Positions 22,017 through 34,483 are shown, numbered from the stretch's first letter. The stretch: DNA of 64,000 nt from Exophiala sp. HKRS030 (GCA_023897205.1 JAHWDD010000009.1:2542001-2606000); one strand, 5' to 3'. Notes: generated by a model from the sequence alone, not told the origin. Numbers and translations are program-made.

Positions 22017-24589
22017 TCATAATTCAATCTGAAGACTGGGACCCTCGATATTGGCATCCAAGGTATGCGGCTTCCAGAGATCGGGACTGCCGGGGCTCAA
22101 GTCGACCGTGGGCAATTCGGCCATATGTAGCTTCGCGCTGCCATACGGTCGCAATTCCACAGGAAAAGCCCGTCCGGTACAATTCCGGTAACCCGTTAGA
22201 GGTGGATTTGGCGCATAGCCATCTGTCAGTTTCCAGTCGACCTCACATGCCAAAGCCGAGATGCTGACAGGCGGTGCCTTGTCACTCCAAATGGGACTTG
22301 GCAAGTCATCATGGTCGCGACCCGGATATGGGAAGAACTTTAAAGTCGAAGTATCAATTGCAAGGTTCCATGACGACCAAGGTATGATCTCCCAGTCCTT
22401 CGCTTCTGGAGGAGCCTCATTGCCAGGATATCTGCCTGGTCTTGTGTAATAATAGTTTGCAGCGACCGGTAATGCATAGAGAAGTGCCCCATGATAGATG
22501 GCGACAGTATCATTTGCCCGTGGCACAATGCGTATTTCAGCCCCGAGTTGTACTCTTACATGAGTTCGTCCAGCTGGAATGACAATGGTATGCAAGCCTG
22601 TGACTTCATCGGGCTCGAGATAGTGACGCTCTCCAGAGTCGATCCAGAACCCACTGTTGGCAAAAACGGTCCACGAGGGCACTCGAAATGAAAATTTGAA
22701 AGCATGTCTGGCTTTGATCTCGTACTCTAAGATATTGCTGAACGGGTAATTGGTCTCACAACGAATGCGGATCTGGTTTCTGCCGCTGACAATGGTGCTG
22801 ACTTGAGCTGGGCCCAGTACGGCATGCACAAGTCCTTCTTCTCCGTCTTTGAGAAACATGGCCGGTACGAATTTCGAATAACCTTGCATATTGACTGTGC
22901 AACAAGGGAAATTTGGCTCCGTTCCGAAGGTCTGACCGAAAGGTCCAACATTCCAGAATGGTGATCGCTCTAAACGATGACTCACAGGTTGGTTCGTCTG
23001 TGCAATGTACTGGTGTGCCCACCAATCGGGCATCAACATCACTGGCAGGGCATTGTACGCCGCCAACTCGACCCGGTCTGCAAAATCGCGATCTCCGATT
23101 GCCTGGTAGAGGTAGTTGAGGGAAAACATGGATTCAACCACACTACAGAGCTCGGTGCCTCTGACGGGACTGAGCCCAGCTTCTCGCTCGTCGCCGACAA
23201 TCGCCCCAGATGGAGTGCCATGATAGGAAAAGGTCCAGTTGACACCATTCTTAGCCACGGTTAGGAGAGAGTCGTCGTGGGCAATTCTGCGCATGACACC
23301 ACCCCATTTTAGGCCTTGCCCAGCGTTCACCCCGTGGACAAAAGGGAATAAGCTTTCTGTTACCTCGACGGGAAACAGGTCCAGGTCAGCTTTGAGGAAG
23401 TTCCTTTCGTCGAACCAATAGCCCCAATCATAGGCCATTTCGTACAGATGGACCATACAATGATGGATGTTCCTTTCGTTGCCTTGTGGGTGCTTCTCAT
23501 ATAGCCATTCCAAGGCCAAAACCATATCAGCAGCTCTGGATCTTCCCCACTGCTCATCAAAGTTATCGCCCGGCCTCCAAACGTAGCCCTCGTACTGATT
23601 CGAAAGCATCTCGTGCATGAGATCGACAAATCGGTGTATGGCGGGTAGGATCTTGGTCTTGGCCAGCTCTGGCTCCACCTCGATGAGCTGGATCAATCCG
23701 AGAAACAACGGGTAGCGACCCCAGAAATTCCTGCGCGAAATTCTTTCTTCTGGTCCAAGCCATCCATCGGCATGCTGGCGGTCAAGGATCCAATTTGTCA
23801 CACGCAGAACATGATCTTTTAATCGCGCGTTGTCGGTGATATAAGCCAAGGGGACAAGTGCATTATAAGAATATGGCCATGCCTCGTTTAGCCCTTGACG
23901 TGAAAATTAGAGAAGGACGATCTGGAGGGAAATAGTGCTGAGAAACACCAGCTCAAATCCACGACTTACATGAATACTCCTGATCTCCACCCAGCCACGG
24001 AGCGTCTTTGACGAGACGATAGAACTCATGAAGGTGGCCTGGAAGACCATCGGCCATGAGTTGCATCTGCTGTTCAAGCCATCCAAGTGGCTTCACCGAA
24101 CCAAGCGGCAATGGTTCAAAGGCCAGAGGTAGCACTTGAGAAAATCCATCAGCCTCTCATACTTAGTAATTAGTAGGCTCGTGACGGACAGGTTTGATTG
24201 TACGAATCTGGGGACCTGATCGGCTGCTGCGGATCATCCTTTGGCGTACGGACATTGTATCTTTTCGACCTCGTATTGGGGCTGCCTGCATCTGCATCGT
24301 GCACCGCTGTTTTGAAACAGCACACAGGCTCTGCGAACAGGGAAATTAGCCATTCTCGTTGGCATGTGAAATTGATCTTTGATGCATAGTGATAAGAGAG
24401 ATAGAGGGAAGGGCGCTTCGTACCTGCATCTTCCCCGCTTTGCAGCACGGGGTTTAACGCCTGCTGCTGCTGGGCTGCCCCGGAGACGTGGTTTCGATGG
24501 ACACGAGCGGAGGCGAAACCCTGCTGTTGATGCAGTAGCACCAGGGTCAAGATTGCCCATATTGGACCAAATCGCCATGTAATTAACAT
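22017..24589 (-). CDS. Secreted GH127-type (DUF1680) beta-L-arabinofuranosidase-like protein
   Basis: Predicted glycoside hydrolase acting on arabinose-containing plant glycans. About 735 aa in three exons: 24424-24589, 23970-24134, 22017-23893. An N-terminal signal peptide is evident (MLITWRFGPIWAILTLVLLH). After it come LPLGSVKPLGWLEQQM and LGGDQEYS...LNEAWPYSYNALVPL, typical of DUF1680. The GH127 zinc-site residues can be placed: GTELCSVVES gives Glu358 and Cys360, and NFPCCTVNMQGY gives Cys441 and Cys442, the Glu-Cys3 set known from characterised GH127 enzymes. Intron 2 is 76 bp; intron 1 is 289 bp, long for this genome, and could hide an extra small exon. The join at intron 2 gives YSW|LNEA. 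Substrate specificity is inferred from family only. Confidence 0.85.
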
Positions 24590-25504
24590 GGTCTTGGTCT
24601 GGAAGTCGAATCAAGTGAAATGAAGGGAACTTTTCCCTTCCGCGCCCGCGCAGGAAGGCTGGGTTGTTGTCGGAATATAATACAGTGTTCAAAACAAGGA
24701 GAAGATATGCAAGATGATGTGTGACGGCAAGTCCAGAGTAGTAATATCACAAGAACATCAAGGCAATGGACTTGGTCGGAAGAAATAGACCGGATGACAT
24801 ACCGTCTACTACAAGTTTGAGGGTCACGAGAGCGACAAAATCCGCCATGGTTGGTGGGAAAGGAGGCTAAAGAGGCCACATGGTGAGGTAAGATGCCAAA
24901 TGGGTGGCCCATGGGCTTTCGGGATGTTGTTTGATGGTTAAAGGGCAAGGCCTTAGGGGGCTGAGACAGGCTAAGGAGGCTAAAGGAAGCCCAAGTAATG
25001 CCTCTTAGCCTCTAATGGTCATAACTAAGCCGTAAGTACCTCCGTAATAATTGGCACCTAATTGGTAGGTGGACGGTTGCAGAGAGACTTGGTAACGACA
25101 ATTCGTCCCGTTGTGCCTTGGAAGAGGTCACGCGCCAGTAAAAAGACCACCGACGTACCTTCCCTGAGTGCCAGGCTTGGCTAATGCTCATCTCGTCTCA
25201 TCTCACCAGAAAGGAAGGCACGCAGAATGTGGCACTGGCAGGAACAAGTCACGACAAGATTCATTATTATTTGCCGAGGTCGAATTAATCTGCCTGCGTC
25301 ATTTGATCCCACCGTCCAAACATCCAAACAGACGACATGTGGATTCTCAAGACTCACGACAGCAAACTGCCAACCACCAAGTCACACTTCCACCATCGTC
25401 GGCTCAACTTGCATCACATAACCCTTGCTAGTCTCTTGTCTGCACGATTCTTCTTCCTCCTGTCCTGACTTATAGCCTAGTATATTGAACCGCCGCCCAA
25501 TTCA
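24590..25504. other. Intergenic spacer
   Basis: Promoter of the arabinofuranosidase-like gene and 3' flank of the transporter gene. No gene seen. Confidence 0.5.
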
Positions 25505-27447
25505 CTATCCAACCGGAGCAGCACATCGCCATGCCGACAGATTTTCTGATGTCTGGTATGCCTCAACCATGGTCTTAAACCCAGCATACAATCCCAAGAC
25601 ACAAGTCGCGCACGATCCGAGATAAAATATTACGTCGAACAGATTCCACCACAGCTCCTTCTTGAACCCACGCACCCATCGTTTCATGCCCGAATCGACA
25701 CGCCTGACAACGCCAGTGGCAGGGTCAAAACTCTCCTCAGGCAGAATGGCGTCTCTTTGTGTTTTGAATGCTACCATCATAAACGGTGGAAAGGTATAGG
25801 TGAATTGCAGAATACACCCTGCGCCCACCAACACAATCCATGTAGTGATCTGTGGCACTGAAGATGCAATCACCCAAGCAGTCAACCAGTACAAGGGTAC
25901 GAAAAACACCCAGATCCATTTGCCAAGTCGACTCTCCAGCAGTGGGAAGTTCAACAAGTCTCGTCCGACATTGTTGTAGAGAACCTTGATGCCTATGTTG
26001 CCATACAAGACAGCTGCGATGATGCCAGTGATTAACTCCAACACATTGCATACGGTTTGCCAGCTGTATGGACTGACACCTTGGTAGGAGACGTTGTACA
26101 CGTATTGACCCTGCATGGCGTAGCAATAGATGCCGTACACCATATAACAGAGATAGATCAAGATATCGGCACACAACAGGCCTTTCCAGAAGTCCATGGG
26201 CCGACGCATCTCTGACATGAGTTCCACGAACAAGGTTGCGCCGCCGAATGAAAAGACCGCATTCATCAGGCCATTGACGTTATCCGAAATGTCAAGGCCA
26301 GGAGGAGACTGCCCAGATACCACGATTGGATCAGGTTTGTTAATGTCGAAGTCGGGATGCGAGACTGCGTATATTTGGTAGTTTGGAGGGCTATGTGCCA
26401 TGACACCCATCCTACCCGATTGTCAGTCGTTTGACCACGAAGAACAACAAAGTGGCATACTCACGTCGCAAAGATGACGAACAGGTTGATGAAGACTGCA
26501 GATGATGCTAGCCATCCCAATCTCTGAAGAGTTCTGATTTGACCGATGATACATCCTGCGATGGCACAGACTACGACGCACACGATGAAGCACAAGTTGC
26601 CTTTGGCCAGCTGGCTGACAGATTGGCCACTGCTGAGAATGATCAAGGCGACATTCATGAAAAATTGGAAGGACTGCAATCCATTGACGGTGTGCCTGAA
26701 CCAGGGACCGAATACTCGGAATGCTATGTCTCCATAACCTTTCATGGGAAATCGGTCACTGTCCAATTGGATAAACATTCGCCAGAGTTGATACCCTGTG
26801 TAACCAGCAAGGCCCCAAAAACGGTGAACAGGGCCACACCGGGACCAAGACCCATTTGAGAGAAAGCATATCCGGTGGAAAAGGGACCCAAGATGTCAGT
26901 CGTGATCAGATAAAAGACTGCGCCCCTAAAAGCTTGGTAAGTGAGACTCTAACAAAAGACATTGAGGTATAGTCTACCATGTGGCTGTCCTCGCGGCCCT
27001 GGAAGCCTGGACCCATTCATCATCCGAGATAGGCATGGCAGCGAACTTTTTTCTGGCCATGATTGGACCGACTTCATCATCCCTGATCTTCTTCTTCTCA
27101 TCTGAAAACTCATCGGATTGTGGTCGCACCTGTCCCTCCCCTTGAGCGCTGATTGAAAGACGAGGTTGCAGAACGACGCGCTCCTCAACACGTTGACGAA
27201 GAATCTTTCTCTTGATAAAGCTTGTCACTGGTCCAGGGGCAGCTTGAAAATCACTACCTGGTCCATATAACCTATCTTCTTCAAGTCGTGTCTGCTTGGC
27301 ATGAAACAGATACTCCTCGATGGAGATACTTGTGTCGTGAAGCTTGTTCAGCACCCGAGTTGGGTAAGTGGTCTGATCCAGACCATTTGGATCGATACGA
27401 GGATCATCTGCAGCACCGATCGCAGCAATGGAACCCACGCCGGCCAT
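25505..27447 (-). CDS. Amino-acid transporter (AAAP type) with apparent frameshift
   Basis: Multi-pass plasma- or vacuolar-membrane amino-acid transporter of the AAAP/PF01490 type. Exons are 26978-27447, 26465-26925 and 25505-26411; introns are 52 and 53 bp. The cytosolic N-terminus ends in DDEWVQASRAARTATW, then GAVFYLITTDILGPFSTGYA, a typical first helix. About ten hydrophobic segments follow, including NLCFIVCVVVCAIAGCIIG and FSFGGATLFVELMSEMRRPMD. Within exon 2 the frame breaks near 26812: GVALFTVFG is in one frame and LAGYTGYQLWRMF in the next, in a TTTTTGGGGCCTTG context. The exon is one base short of what both flanking splice phases require, so a single missing base is the simplest explanation (assembly error or a real inactivating deletion). 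Confidence 0.82.
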
Positions 27448-29800
27448 CTTGGGAAGGGCTTGTGAGATTTGTCAAGGTTAGGAGTAAGATAATCCACTGT
27501 TCAACGATTTGAGGCCGACGAGACAGACATTAATATATATGGAGGTACGCCTTCTACGTGCAACGTCGGCTGTCGAGAATAGAGCAGTGATGAAGAGGGG
27601 TTGGTGACACAGTCGAGTTGAGACATGTAGCCCTATCAATCACGATCGCAATCGCATCTCCTTCCCGATGAAGTATGGCCACAGCGATAACAAAGGACCG
27701 TTATGCGACGGCAGGAAATTGGCTCGTTGATCTGCCAAATCGAAGTCGGCATTGCCAGAGCTGACGTATCGAGATAGAGGAGATTCCAATCGGCCTGTAA
27801 CGCTGTTGGCCATGCCGAACTCTAGTCTCGAGCCATGGCAGTGAAAGTCGGTAAAGTTTAGCAGAAAAAGCATGGTACGGGGGTCGGTTGAGACAAGCTC
27901 ATTAGATTATCCTCAGTATTCACACAAGTCGATCCACTCTTATGTCAAGCTAGGATTTCTGTTAGGTAGGGCATCTCGCCTTTCCATGGACACAGACGGG
28001 GGACAAGGATTAGAGGGAGACTTCTGCGGGTCGATAAAGACCCAATGCTCGTTGTCCTTTCCTAATCGGGAAGCTGTGTATTGTAGCCAGATGCTAGGAA
28101 TGATTCGGAGACGTCATGAACTGGACGAGATTGTCGACGTCGTGGGTTGATAGGGTGGCACAGTGGTCAACTAGGTCCTGGGGTGTACATTATCGTGCTG
28201 CAAATACTATCTTTGATGTTACCCTGGACCGGGGGACTCTGAGGAATGGATCCATGGTCGATGCCATAGCCAGGCGAATTGAACCTTCGACTAGCAACAA
28301 AGCTTGTGCTAAAGCCAAGTTACGCCCTCGATGCTCCCCTCCCTCCATGCATGCAGCTCCCATGAAATGGCACTTTAGTGCCGTGTGACCTACTCCGTAG
28401 TGTCCGTAGTCGAACCGTTGTCCTCGTGTTTATCGACGTCAATAGGATCGACATGAGGTCCTGGTCGTTTCCAACAAGTCACAACATTGTATGGAGTCGG
28501 CACATTCACATACACACAATACTGTACTATCCCACCACCACCACCACCACCATCCACGTCCAGGGTTTACCCTAGCTCTCCTCGATTTGGAGTGTGGCTC
28601 CTATTGGGTCTGCTTAAACACCATGTCGTGTGTTACGGAATCACGACTCTAGTCAAGCTTCTGGAGATGTGAAGGTTTCACCAGCACACCCGGCTTTTCA
28701 TGGAGCCGTGTTACAATCACCCCGTATGTATCGTATCTGCGCTGGTCGAGACGATATCATGCCCATGATAGTGGTTGTGCGAAACGGGTAAAAGAGCAGT
28801 CCGCCCCTGGGTGGCGGGCGGTGCGAAACACGCCGACTACAAAGTAATGTGCCGCAGAGCCGATTGACAAAAGAGATTCATTAGCGTTTCTGAACCCGCT
28901 GAAAATTTATCCGGCGTTGAATTCTCAAAGATAGCAGGTTCCCCTCCCCTGCTGTGGCCCACGGCTATCGGCAAAGACAGCAGTCTGTCTTCTGTTGATG
29001 GTCTACGAAGGCAGACTTGTGAGTTTGGTACGAACGCGACCGTGGTCGGCTCGGCTCCAGCTTTGATGCCCCACTGTCCCAATGATCCACAGTTGCCATA
29101 TTCTGATATCTTTTTGATATTTGCATTATTATTGTGCAAGGCTCCACCCTAGACGTGCGCTATTCTTGATATGGCTTAGTTCTTTCTCCCACATCAAGCT
29201 TCTCAATTTTTCTCCCGCTTCCAAATCTTTCGTCTGTGAACATCTTCTTGTAACATCACTGTTATGATGGTGTTCTTGTCACATATCGATTCCGCAATGC
29301 AACGAAAGTGGCCTAGTGAATCATCTCTGCCCTAGCATGGCCGCAAAGTCAAAGGCGGAAGGACGGAACATCTCGCCTCCTTCATCCCAAGCCATCTAGG
29401 GTCAACACCGCACGATCTTTTTCAATGCCAAAGCAACAAGGGTCTGATCGCCTAACACTCATCTACGCTTCTACTTTGGGTCATTGTCCAGAATGTCCAG
29501 GCAGGTAGGTAGGGAGGCTGAATCTCAGTACATCAAAAGTACTCATTTCAAGCAACATTGCGATTTGAACCTCCCCAACTTTTTATTCATGTTCTCAGGA
29601 GACAAACCCCCTGTTCAATCCCTCACGATTCACCATTGAGACAGCCATGTTTCCCCCTGGTCTCACTCTATCCCATACCCATACCTTGTTCTCCTCACTA
29701 CTCACATATCCCCCATGCCTCACCATCCACCCCTTCTCTCGTCCCTGCATATCCATCTCCACTCAAATTCCCTCTTATCATTCCCCAAACGCTTCTATCT
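27448..29800. other. Gene-poor spacer
   Basis: About 2.35 kb upstream of the transporter with no supported gene. Contains a (CCA)n microsatellite at 28532-28553 and a TACTCCGTA motif at 28391-28399. An A-box-like stretch near 28157 has no B box, so no tRNA is called. Confidence 0.5.
28532..28553. repeat. (CCA)n microsatellite
   Basis: Seven consecutive CCA units in non-coding sequence. Confidence 0.9.
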
Positions 29801-30160
29801 ATGCTAGAGCTGGCCGCTTCAAAACAAAACATACACCCAAAGCGCGTACAGTGTGGACAGGGAAGCCAGATCAAGAAACCAAAACTCCCCCGCAGTTTTT
29901 CAGACCATTTCGGTGGCGCTACGGGGGTCCACGGGAATCCTCTACTCTCGCCTTATGTGTTCTTGTGTTCTTTCGTGGGCATGATTACATACCTTTGGCG
30001 AGTTGATCCCTCTGTGGAGACATTTCTGGTTGGTTGTCTGTTGTTGATAGCCTATCTATCATATTGGTTGTGGTGTGGAGGGAATGGGGAGAGATATAGT
30101 TTTCTTCTTTGGTTTTTGAAATTGATATGTCTCTTGCTCTACTCTGCGCTCCGGTTGTGA
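29801..30160 (+). CDS. Possible small membrane protein, unsupported family
   Basis: An ATG-started frame of 119 aa. It begins MLELAASKQNIHPKRVQC, then a basic segment, and has two to three hydrophobic stretches: LLSPYVFLCSFVGMITYLW, ETFLVGCLLLIAYLSYWLW and SFLLWFLKLICLLLYSAL. I recognise no family. It overlaps another open frame of similar length, and the region is pyrimidine-rich, which inflates hydrophobic codons, so chance is a serious alternative. Listed because the hydrophobic spacing is regular and no other gene occupies this gap. Confidence 0.22.
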   Translation: MLELAASKQNIHPKRVQCGQGSQIKKPKLPRSFSDHFGGATGVHGNPLLSPYVFLCSFVGMITYLWRVDPSVETFLVGCLLLIAYLSYWLWCGGNGERYSFLLWFLKLICLLLYSALRL

Positions 30161-30446
30161 TTCGACTCGATCTTCTAGTCTTGTTGTGAGATCTTCTAGG
30201 TCTTCAAGGTGTTCTAGTTTTCTCGTCTTCTAGGTTCTCTAGCAACTCACCAATGAGTCTCTCATCTCACAAGAAGGTGTTCAACCACTATGCCTGATCC
30301 TAGTTTCCTGATCCACGATCTCTATGCTGAATTTCGCACCCGTGACGCCAGCGCTATCTAAACACGTTCAAATCCACGAAAACATCACCACAAACCCCCG
30401 TATACACGCCCCCATTCTCCTCTTCTTTCACTCCTATTAGATTTGT

Positions 30447-32488
30447 CTAAAAAGCCCCTTTGCCCAACAACTCCTCACCGACCTCTTTCAAAAGCGGCTC
30501 GCCCTTGAACGACGACTGCCTGGCCAACGCGGCCAGACACTCCCGGATTTCCATCGCTCGACATAGGTCCCAGAGCATATCGCTGGGCGGGGCGGCGTAG
30601 AGCAATGTGCCTAGCGCCAGTAGGAGGGCGTGGAGGGTTTCTTTGGTATTGGCGGATGTGCCTCCCGTCGCAGTAGATGAATTGACAATGTCCGACAATG
30701 AGCTGATAGACTCGATCAGGGCGGCTGCCACGTCGTCGCTGACGGCTCCACTGACGTCTTCGTCCGTGTCGCCCGCTTTCGGGTGTTCGTTCTGGACAAG
30801 TCTCTCGTTATGCGTGTACGACGCCAGGTTGTAGACGAGTGCGGCGGCCATGGATCGCGCGTTCGCGTGTGGAGAGAGCAGTGTTTGCGCGGCTAGTGTT
30901 TCGATTGTTTCTTTGAGTTGTTTGGCGCCCGTAATACCGCTTCCTGCTACAGCGTCTGTTCCGTGTGAATGTCGGAAGATCTGTTCTTGGAAGACATTCG
31001 AACTGAAAAGATTGCACGCCAACTGTAACGTGACCGACTGGAGGTTGAACTTGGCTTCTGTGAAAGTTTGCTCCTGTTGTTGAGAGAAGTCGGGGAATAA
31101 GATAGCCAGTGTCTTCTGGCCGTCTTCGGCGACGAAGAAACTCGAAACACGAGGGTCGAGCGCCGCGACTCGCACGAGGTCGATGACCGCGAAATGTGAG
31201 TCTGCGGGTACAGAGGCAAAGTTGGATGACAAGTGAGTACTGAAATCATGGAGATTCGGGAGTGGTGCTTCATTTGAACCCTTGGCGTCGCGTGCTTTGA
31301 TGTGTGCTACTAATGCCTGTACTGATGTGTGAGAGGAGAAACCTGATCCAATCTTGGCCAAGAGTTTGTCCAGAGGTGGTGTGCGTGTGTATAACATCGG
31401 TCGCTCGATTGGGCGCTGAAATGAGGGCAATCTTAATTTAGTATGCTGATGTTGTGGCGGTCGTGCAGTTTCCAACAACAGTCTTACATTGCCACGTAGT
31501 TGTGAAGGATTCGCTCCCGACCATTCATCTTGCTTCTGACCCTTGAGGAAGGTGATGAAGGTCGGTGTGGCGCGGATTTGATAGCGCTGGGCCACCGACT
31601 GTGCAGCGTGGGATGCAGAGATATCAATTTTGATCAGTCGAGCCGAAGGAATTTCACCGGCTTCGATGGCCAGTTCGTCGTAAGTTGGGTATGCAATCTT
31701 GCATGGTGGGCAAGTGGCTGAGGTGAAAAAAATTACGGCGCATGACTCCCGGGCGGTGGAGAGCAGAGAATCGAGTTCGGTAGGGGTGGTGATGTTGTAG
31801 ACACGGCCGGGTGTTGATGACGGTATTTGACTGTTGATGATGGCCGGAGTAGATGAGACTTTACTTGACGGTGTTTTCGACGAAGCGGAGCCATTGGTCT
31901 GGTGTCGGGCTGCCGCTGTCCCATTTGTGCCTGTTGTCGTCAAAGGTTTGTTTACAGCATTCCTTCCCGACACAGCATCTGGTGCTTGAGTCATGGATCT
32001 CATTGACTGATCAATCTGGCCTCTCAACATCTGTCCCATAGGGGTCCTGAGAAACGTCTCAGGCAGACTGGAGATCTCCTCTGGAATACTTCGTCCTGTC
32101 AAGAAGACGGCCAAATCCTGACTGAAATTGTTACAGTTATGCACGAACAAATCATAGGATTCAGGTGTGTAAATCTGTTCCAGTGAAACAACGTATTCAT
32201 CGATGACATCTGGGGGTAATTGAGTTTTGCCTAGATTGATGACTTTCATGGGTGAGCCATGGTGAGTCGAGCCAGGGATCTTGCGGTGTATGCCTTGACC
32301 GAAGAAATATTCGACATTGTTGTAGACGATTGATGTGTGGTAGATGGCATCGATTTGAACACCAGTCAATGCCCGGGAAAACTGTCTTGCCATTCCCTGG
32401 GAGATTGATGTGAGAATCAGGTAGAAAGGGATGTCGATGATGGAAAACGTACCTGGGACAAGTCATAAACGTAGAGTTGGACGTCCAT
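30447..32488 (-). CDS. PPPDE (DeSI-like) peptidase fused to thioredoxin and PUL domains
   Basis: Predicted deSUMOylating/deubiquitinating-type cysteine peptidase of 661 aa. Exon 1 (32453-32488) encodes MDVQLYVYDLSQ; a 56-bp intron follows; exon 2 is 30447-32396. The PPPDE domain (about 1-130) has catalytic His32 (AIYHTSIVYNN) and Cys100 (VHNCNNFSQD). A Ser/Thr-rich linker leads to a thioredoxin domain (about 210-320) with a CPPC redox pair, Cys241 and Cys244, and the cis-Pro segment IRATPTFITF. The C-terminal third (about 375-655) is helical and matches a PUL domain, known from Ufd3/PLAA to bind Cdc48. The set suggests a ubiquitin/SUMO-linked factor acting with Cdc48 (inference). It diverges from the EF-hand-like gene across 430 bp. 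Confidence 0.88.
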
Positions 32489-32918
32489 GATGGGGTCTTC
32501 GAGTGTTCTTTTCGAAGGAAGAAAAGCAATAACTCACTTGATCAGATTCCACCGAATATAAGGTGTCAAAACACCAAAACCATCCAATGCACGAAGCCGG
32601 TGGTAAGAGGACTGGACGGAGTTATCACAGGGGACCTTGCGGGTGGTTGGTGGTTGGTTGTAGGCGGCGAAAAGTACGTCAGCCTCGGAAGGGAATATGC
32701 GATTGTGGCGTCATTCTTCTGCCTTCGATTCATGGTGGTCAATGCCACCAATCAACGTGGCCAGCGGAGAGACAAACCACAGCCTTGCGCCACTGCATCA
32801 CTTCAATCCTATTCTATCAGTCCGTTGTCCCTTGCACTACTGAAACCCCTCAAAGTATCTCTGTAGCATATTGACATGTGAACATTCAGCTGGAACCTCC
32901 TCCATCTCAATATCTACA
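32489..32918. promoter_or_regulatory. Short divergent promoter region
   Basis: 430 bp separating the starts of the PPPDE-fusion and EF-hand-like genes; both promoters must fit here. Confidence 0.45.
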
Positions 32919-33904
32919 ATGGTAAGTCTCCTCTTCTCCCTACCCCTACTCCTTTAACACAAGACGCAAGCCCCCACGGAAATCCACAGGAAGGGTCACC
33001 AAAGCCACCAAGGCATCTACATCATCAACCGCAAAATCACGACGATCAGCCCTCGCCAAAGAAAACGACATCACTAGCGAGCAGGAAGCAGAGATCAAGG
33101 AAGCGTGGAACCTCTTCCGGCTCGATGCCACGGCTGAGGGAGTGCCGGAGGAATTCGAGGATGAGAAGATGGGGGTTGTGAGGACGGGGACGTAAGTGCC
33201 GCATTAAGGTGAGCACGTCCGCTATTTTGGATTTTGGAGTTTGCACATTGTCATTTCTGAGTTATCGTACGCCGGATATCATTGGCTTGATTCCGGCTTT
33301 TGGCTTGTGTCGTCCACAAGAGGTCAAGAAACAGCCTTTGGAAAGAGCCGCTTGCTTAGCAATTAACCATCAAAGAAGATTCAAGCCAGTCGACCTCAGC
33401 ACACGCACATATTCTCTCTGTCTCTCTCTTTATATGTCTAGAATTAACCAAAACTAACCCTTCGCTCTCTTCTCGTGCGACCTCAGAGCTCAATCACTCC
33501 ATCCATCCTCACAGTCCCAACTCAACACACTCCTAACCACACTGGACCCAACCTCAACCGGATACGTGACATACCCACACTTCGTGGCAATCTGCGCACT
33601 CCAACTGTCCTACAAATCATCCGAGACGCTCGACGAAGAAGTCCACGACGCATTCACCTTATTCACCAGCGTCAGCGGGAAAATCAACAACAAAAAGGCA
33701 CCAAGTGTCAACGTCGACGGCGAGCCTGTGATCAGTCTGCATGATCTACGTGCCGTGGCGCGCTTGTTGAAGGAGGATGTCAGTGATGATGTCTTGAAGG
33801 CGATGGTCTTGGAGGCCAATGGTGGCAAAGGTGTGGGCAGAGGGGTTGGTGTTGATGAGTTTAGGCAGGTTATGGTTCGGGCCGGAGTTTTTCGTGATGC
33901 TTGA
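32919..33904 (+). CDS. EF-hand-like (calmodulin/centrin superfamily) protein
   Basis: About 213 aa in three exons: the ATG alone (32919-32921), 32971-33191 and 33487-33904. Intron 1 is 49 bp and starts directly after the ATG (ATG|GTAAGT), giving MPPRKSTGRVTKATKAS. Intron 2 is 295 bp with an AACTAAC branch. The protein has a basic N-terminal tail, then EQEAEIKEAWNLFRLD, the first helix of an EF-hand pair, and LNTLLTTLDPTSTGYVTYPH. The second loop has Asp-1 and Gly-6 but His at position 12, so calcium binding is doubtful. The C-terminal lobe (HDLRAVARLLKEDVSDDVLK) also lacks a full DxDxDG loop. It resembles non-canonical centrin-like fungal proteins; its target is unknown. The upstream half depends on the chosen splice sites. 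Confidence 0.72.
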
Positions 33905-34483
33905 GTTGTCCGAGGTGTGTCTGTATATTGGAGTCATCGGTTGCTGATTAGAAAAGCAAGAAGTAGCAGGGATTTTCAAGGCGAGTCGGGGATTGACATG
34001 TCTTTTGCTGGCAAGTGGCTTTGGTGTCCAAGGGATTGGAAGTTTGAGCCCTGTTGTAACTTGAGGGAAGGTGAGGTCCAGACGGTTTGGCGGCGTTTAG
34101 AGATACATGGTCGATGACGAACCTGGGATATTTTAAAGGCACTATGCTTCGCGGGGTTTGAGTCATCGAATTGTTAGTCTCAAGGCTTTTGGGAAAGGGC
34201 CCGGAGAGAGCATCCACACGTAAATTGGGCAAGGGTCATCAAACTTAATGCGGATACCAAAGAGTTCCTGCTTCGTGGATGGACGACTATGCATGCGATA
34301 CGTCCGGGGCAGTAATACAGGAGAGAAGATGTATATTTCGGCTCCAGGCTTGAAGAATAGCTTTCACCAAAAATTCCACCCAAAGTGCTGCGATATACGT
34401 TCCTTAGCTGTCGTACTTTTGGTCCGTCTCCAAATGACACATAGGTATATTCCAAGAAGGACAGCACAACAAGCCCAAAATCT
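33905..34483. other. Convergent 3' spacer
   Basis: 3' flanks of the EF-hand-like and F-box genes. No gene seen. Confidence 0.6.

Noticed and set aside
28152..28200. tRNA-like A box (TGGCACAGTGG)
   Set aside because: No B box, no acceptor or T-arm pairing downstream.
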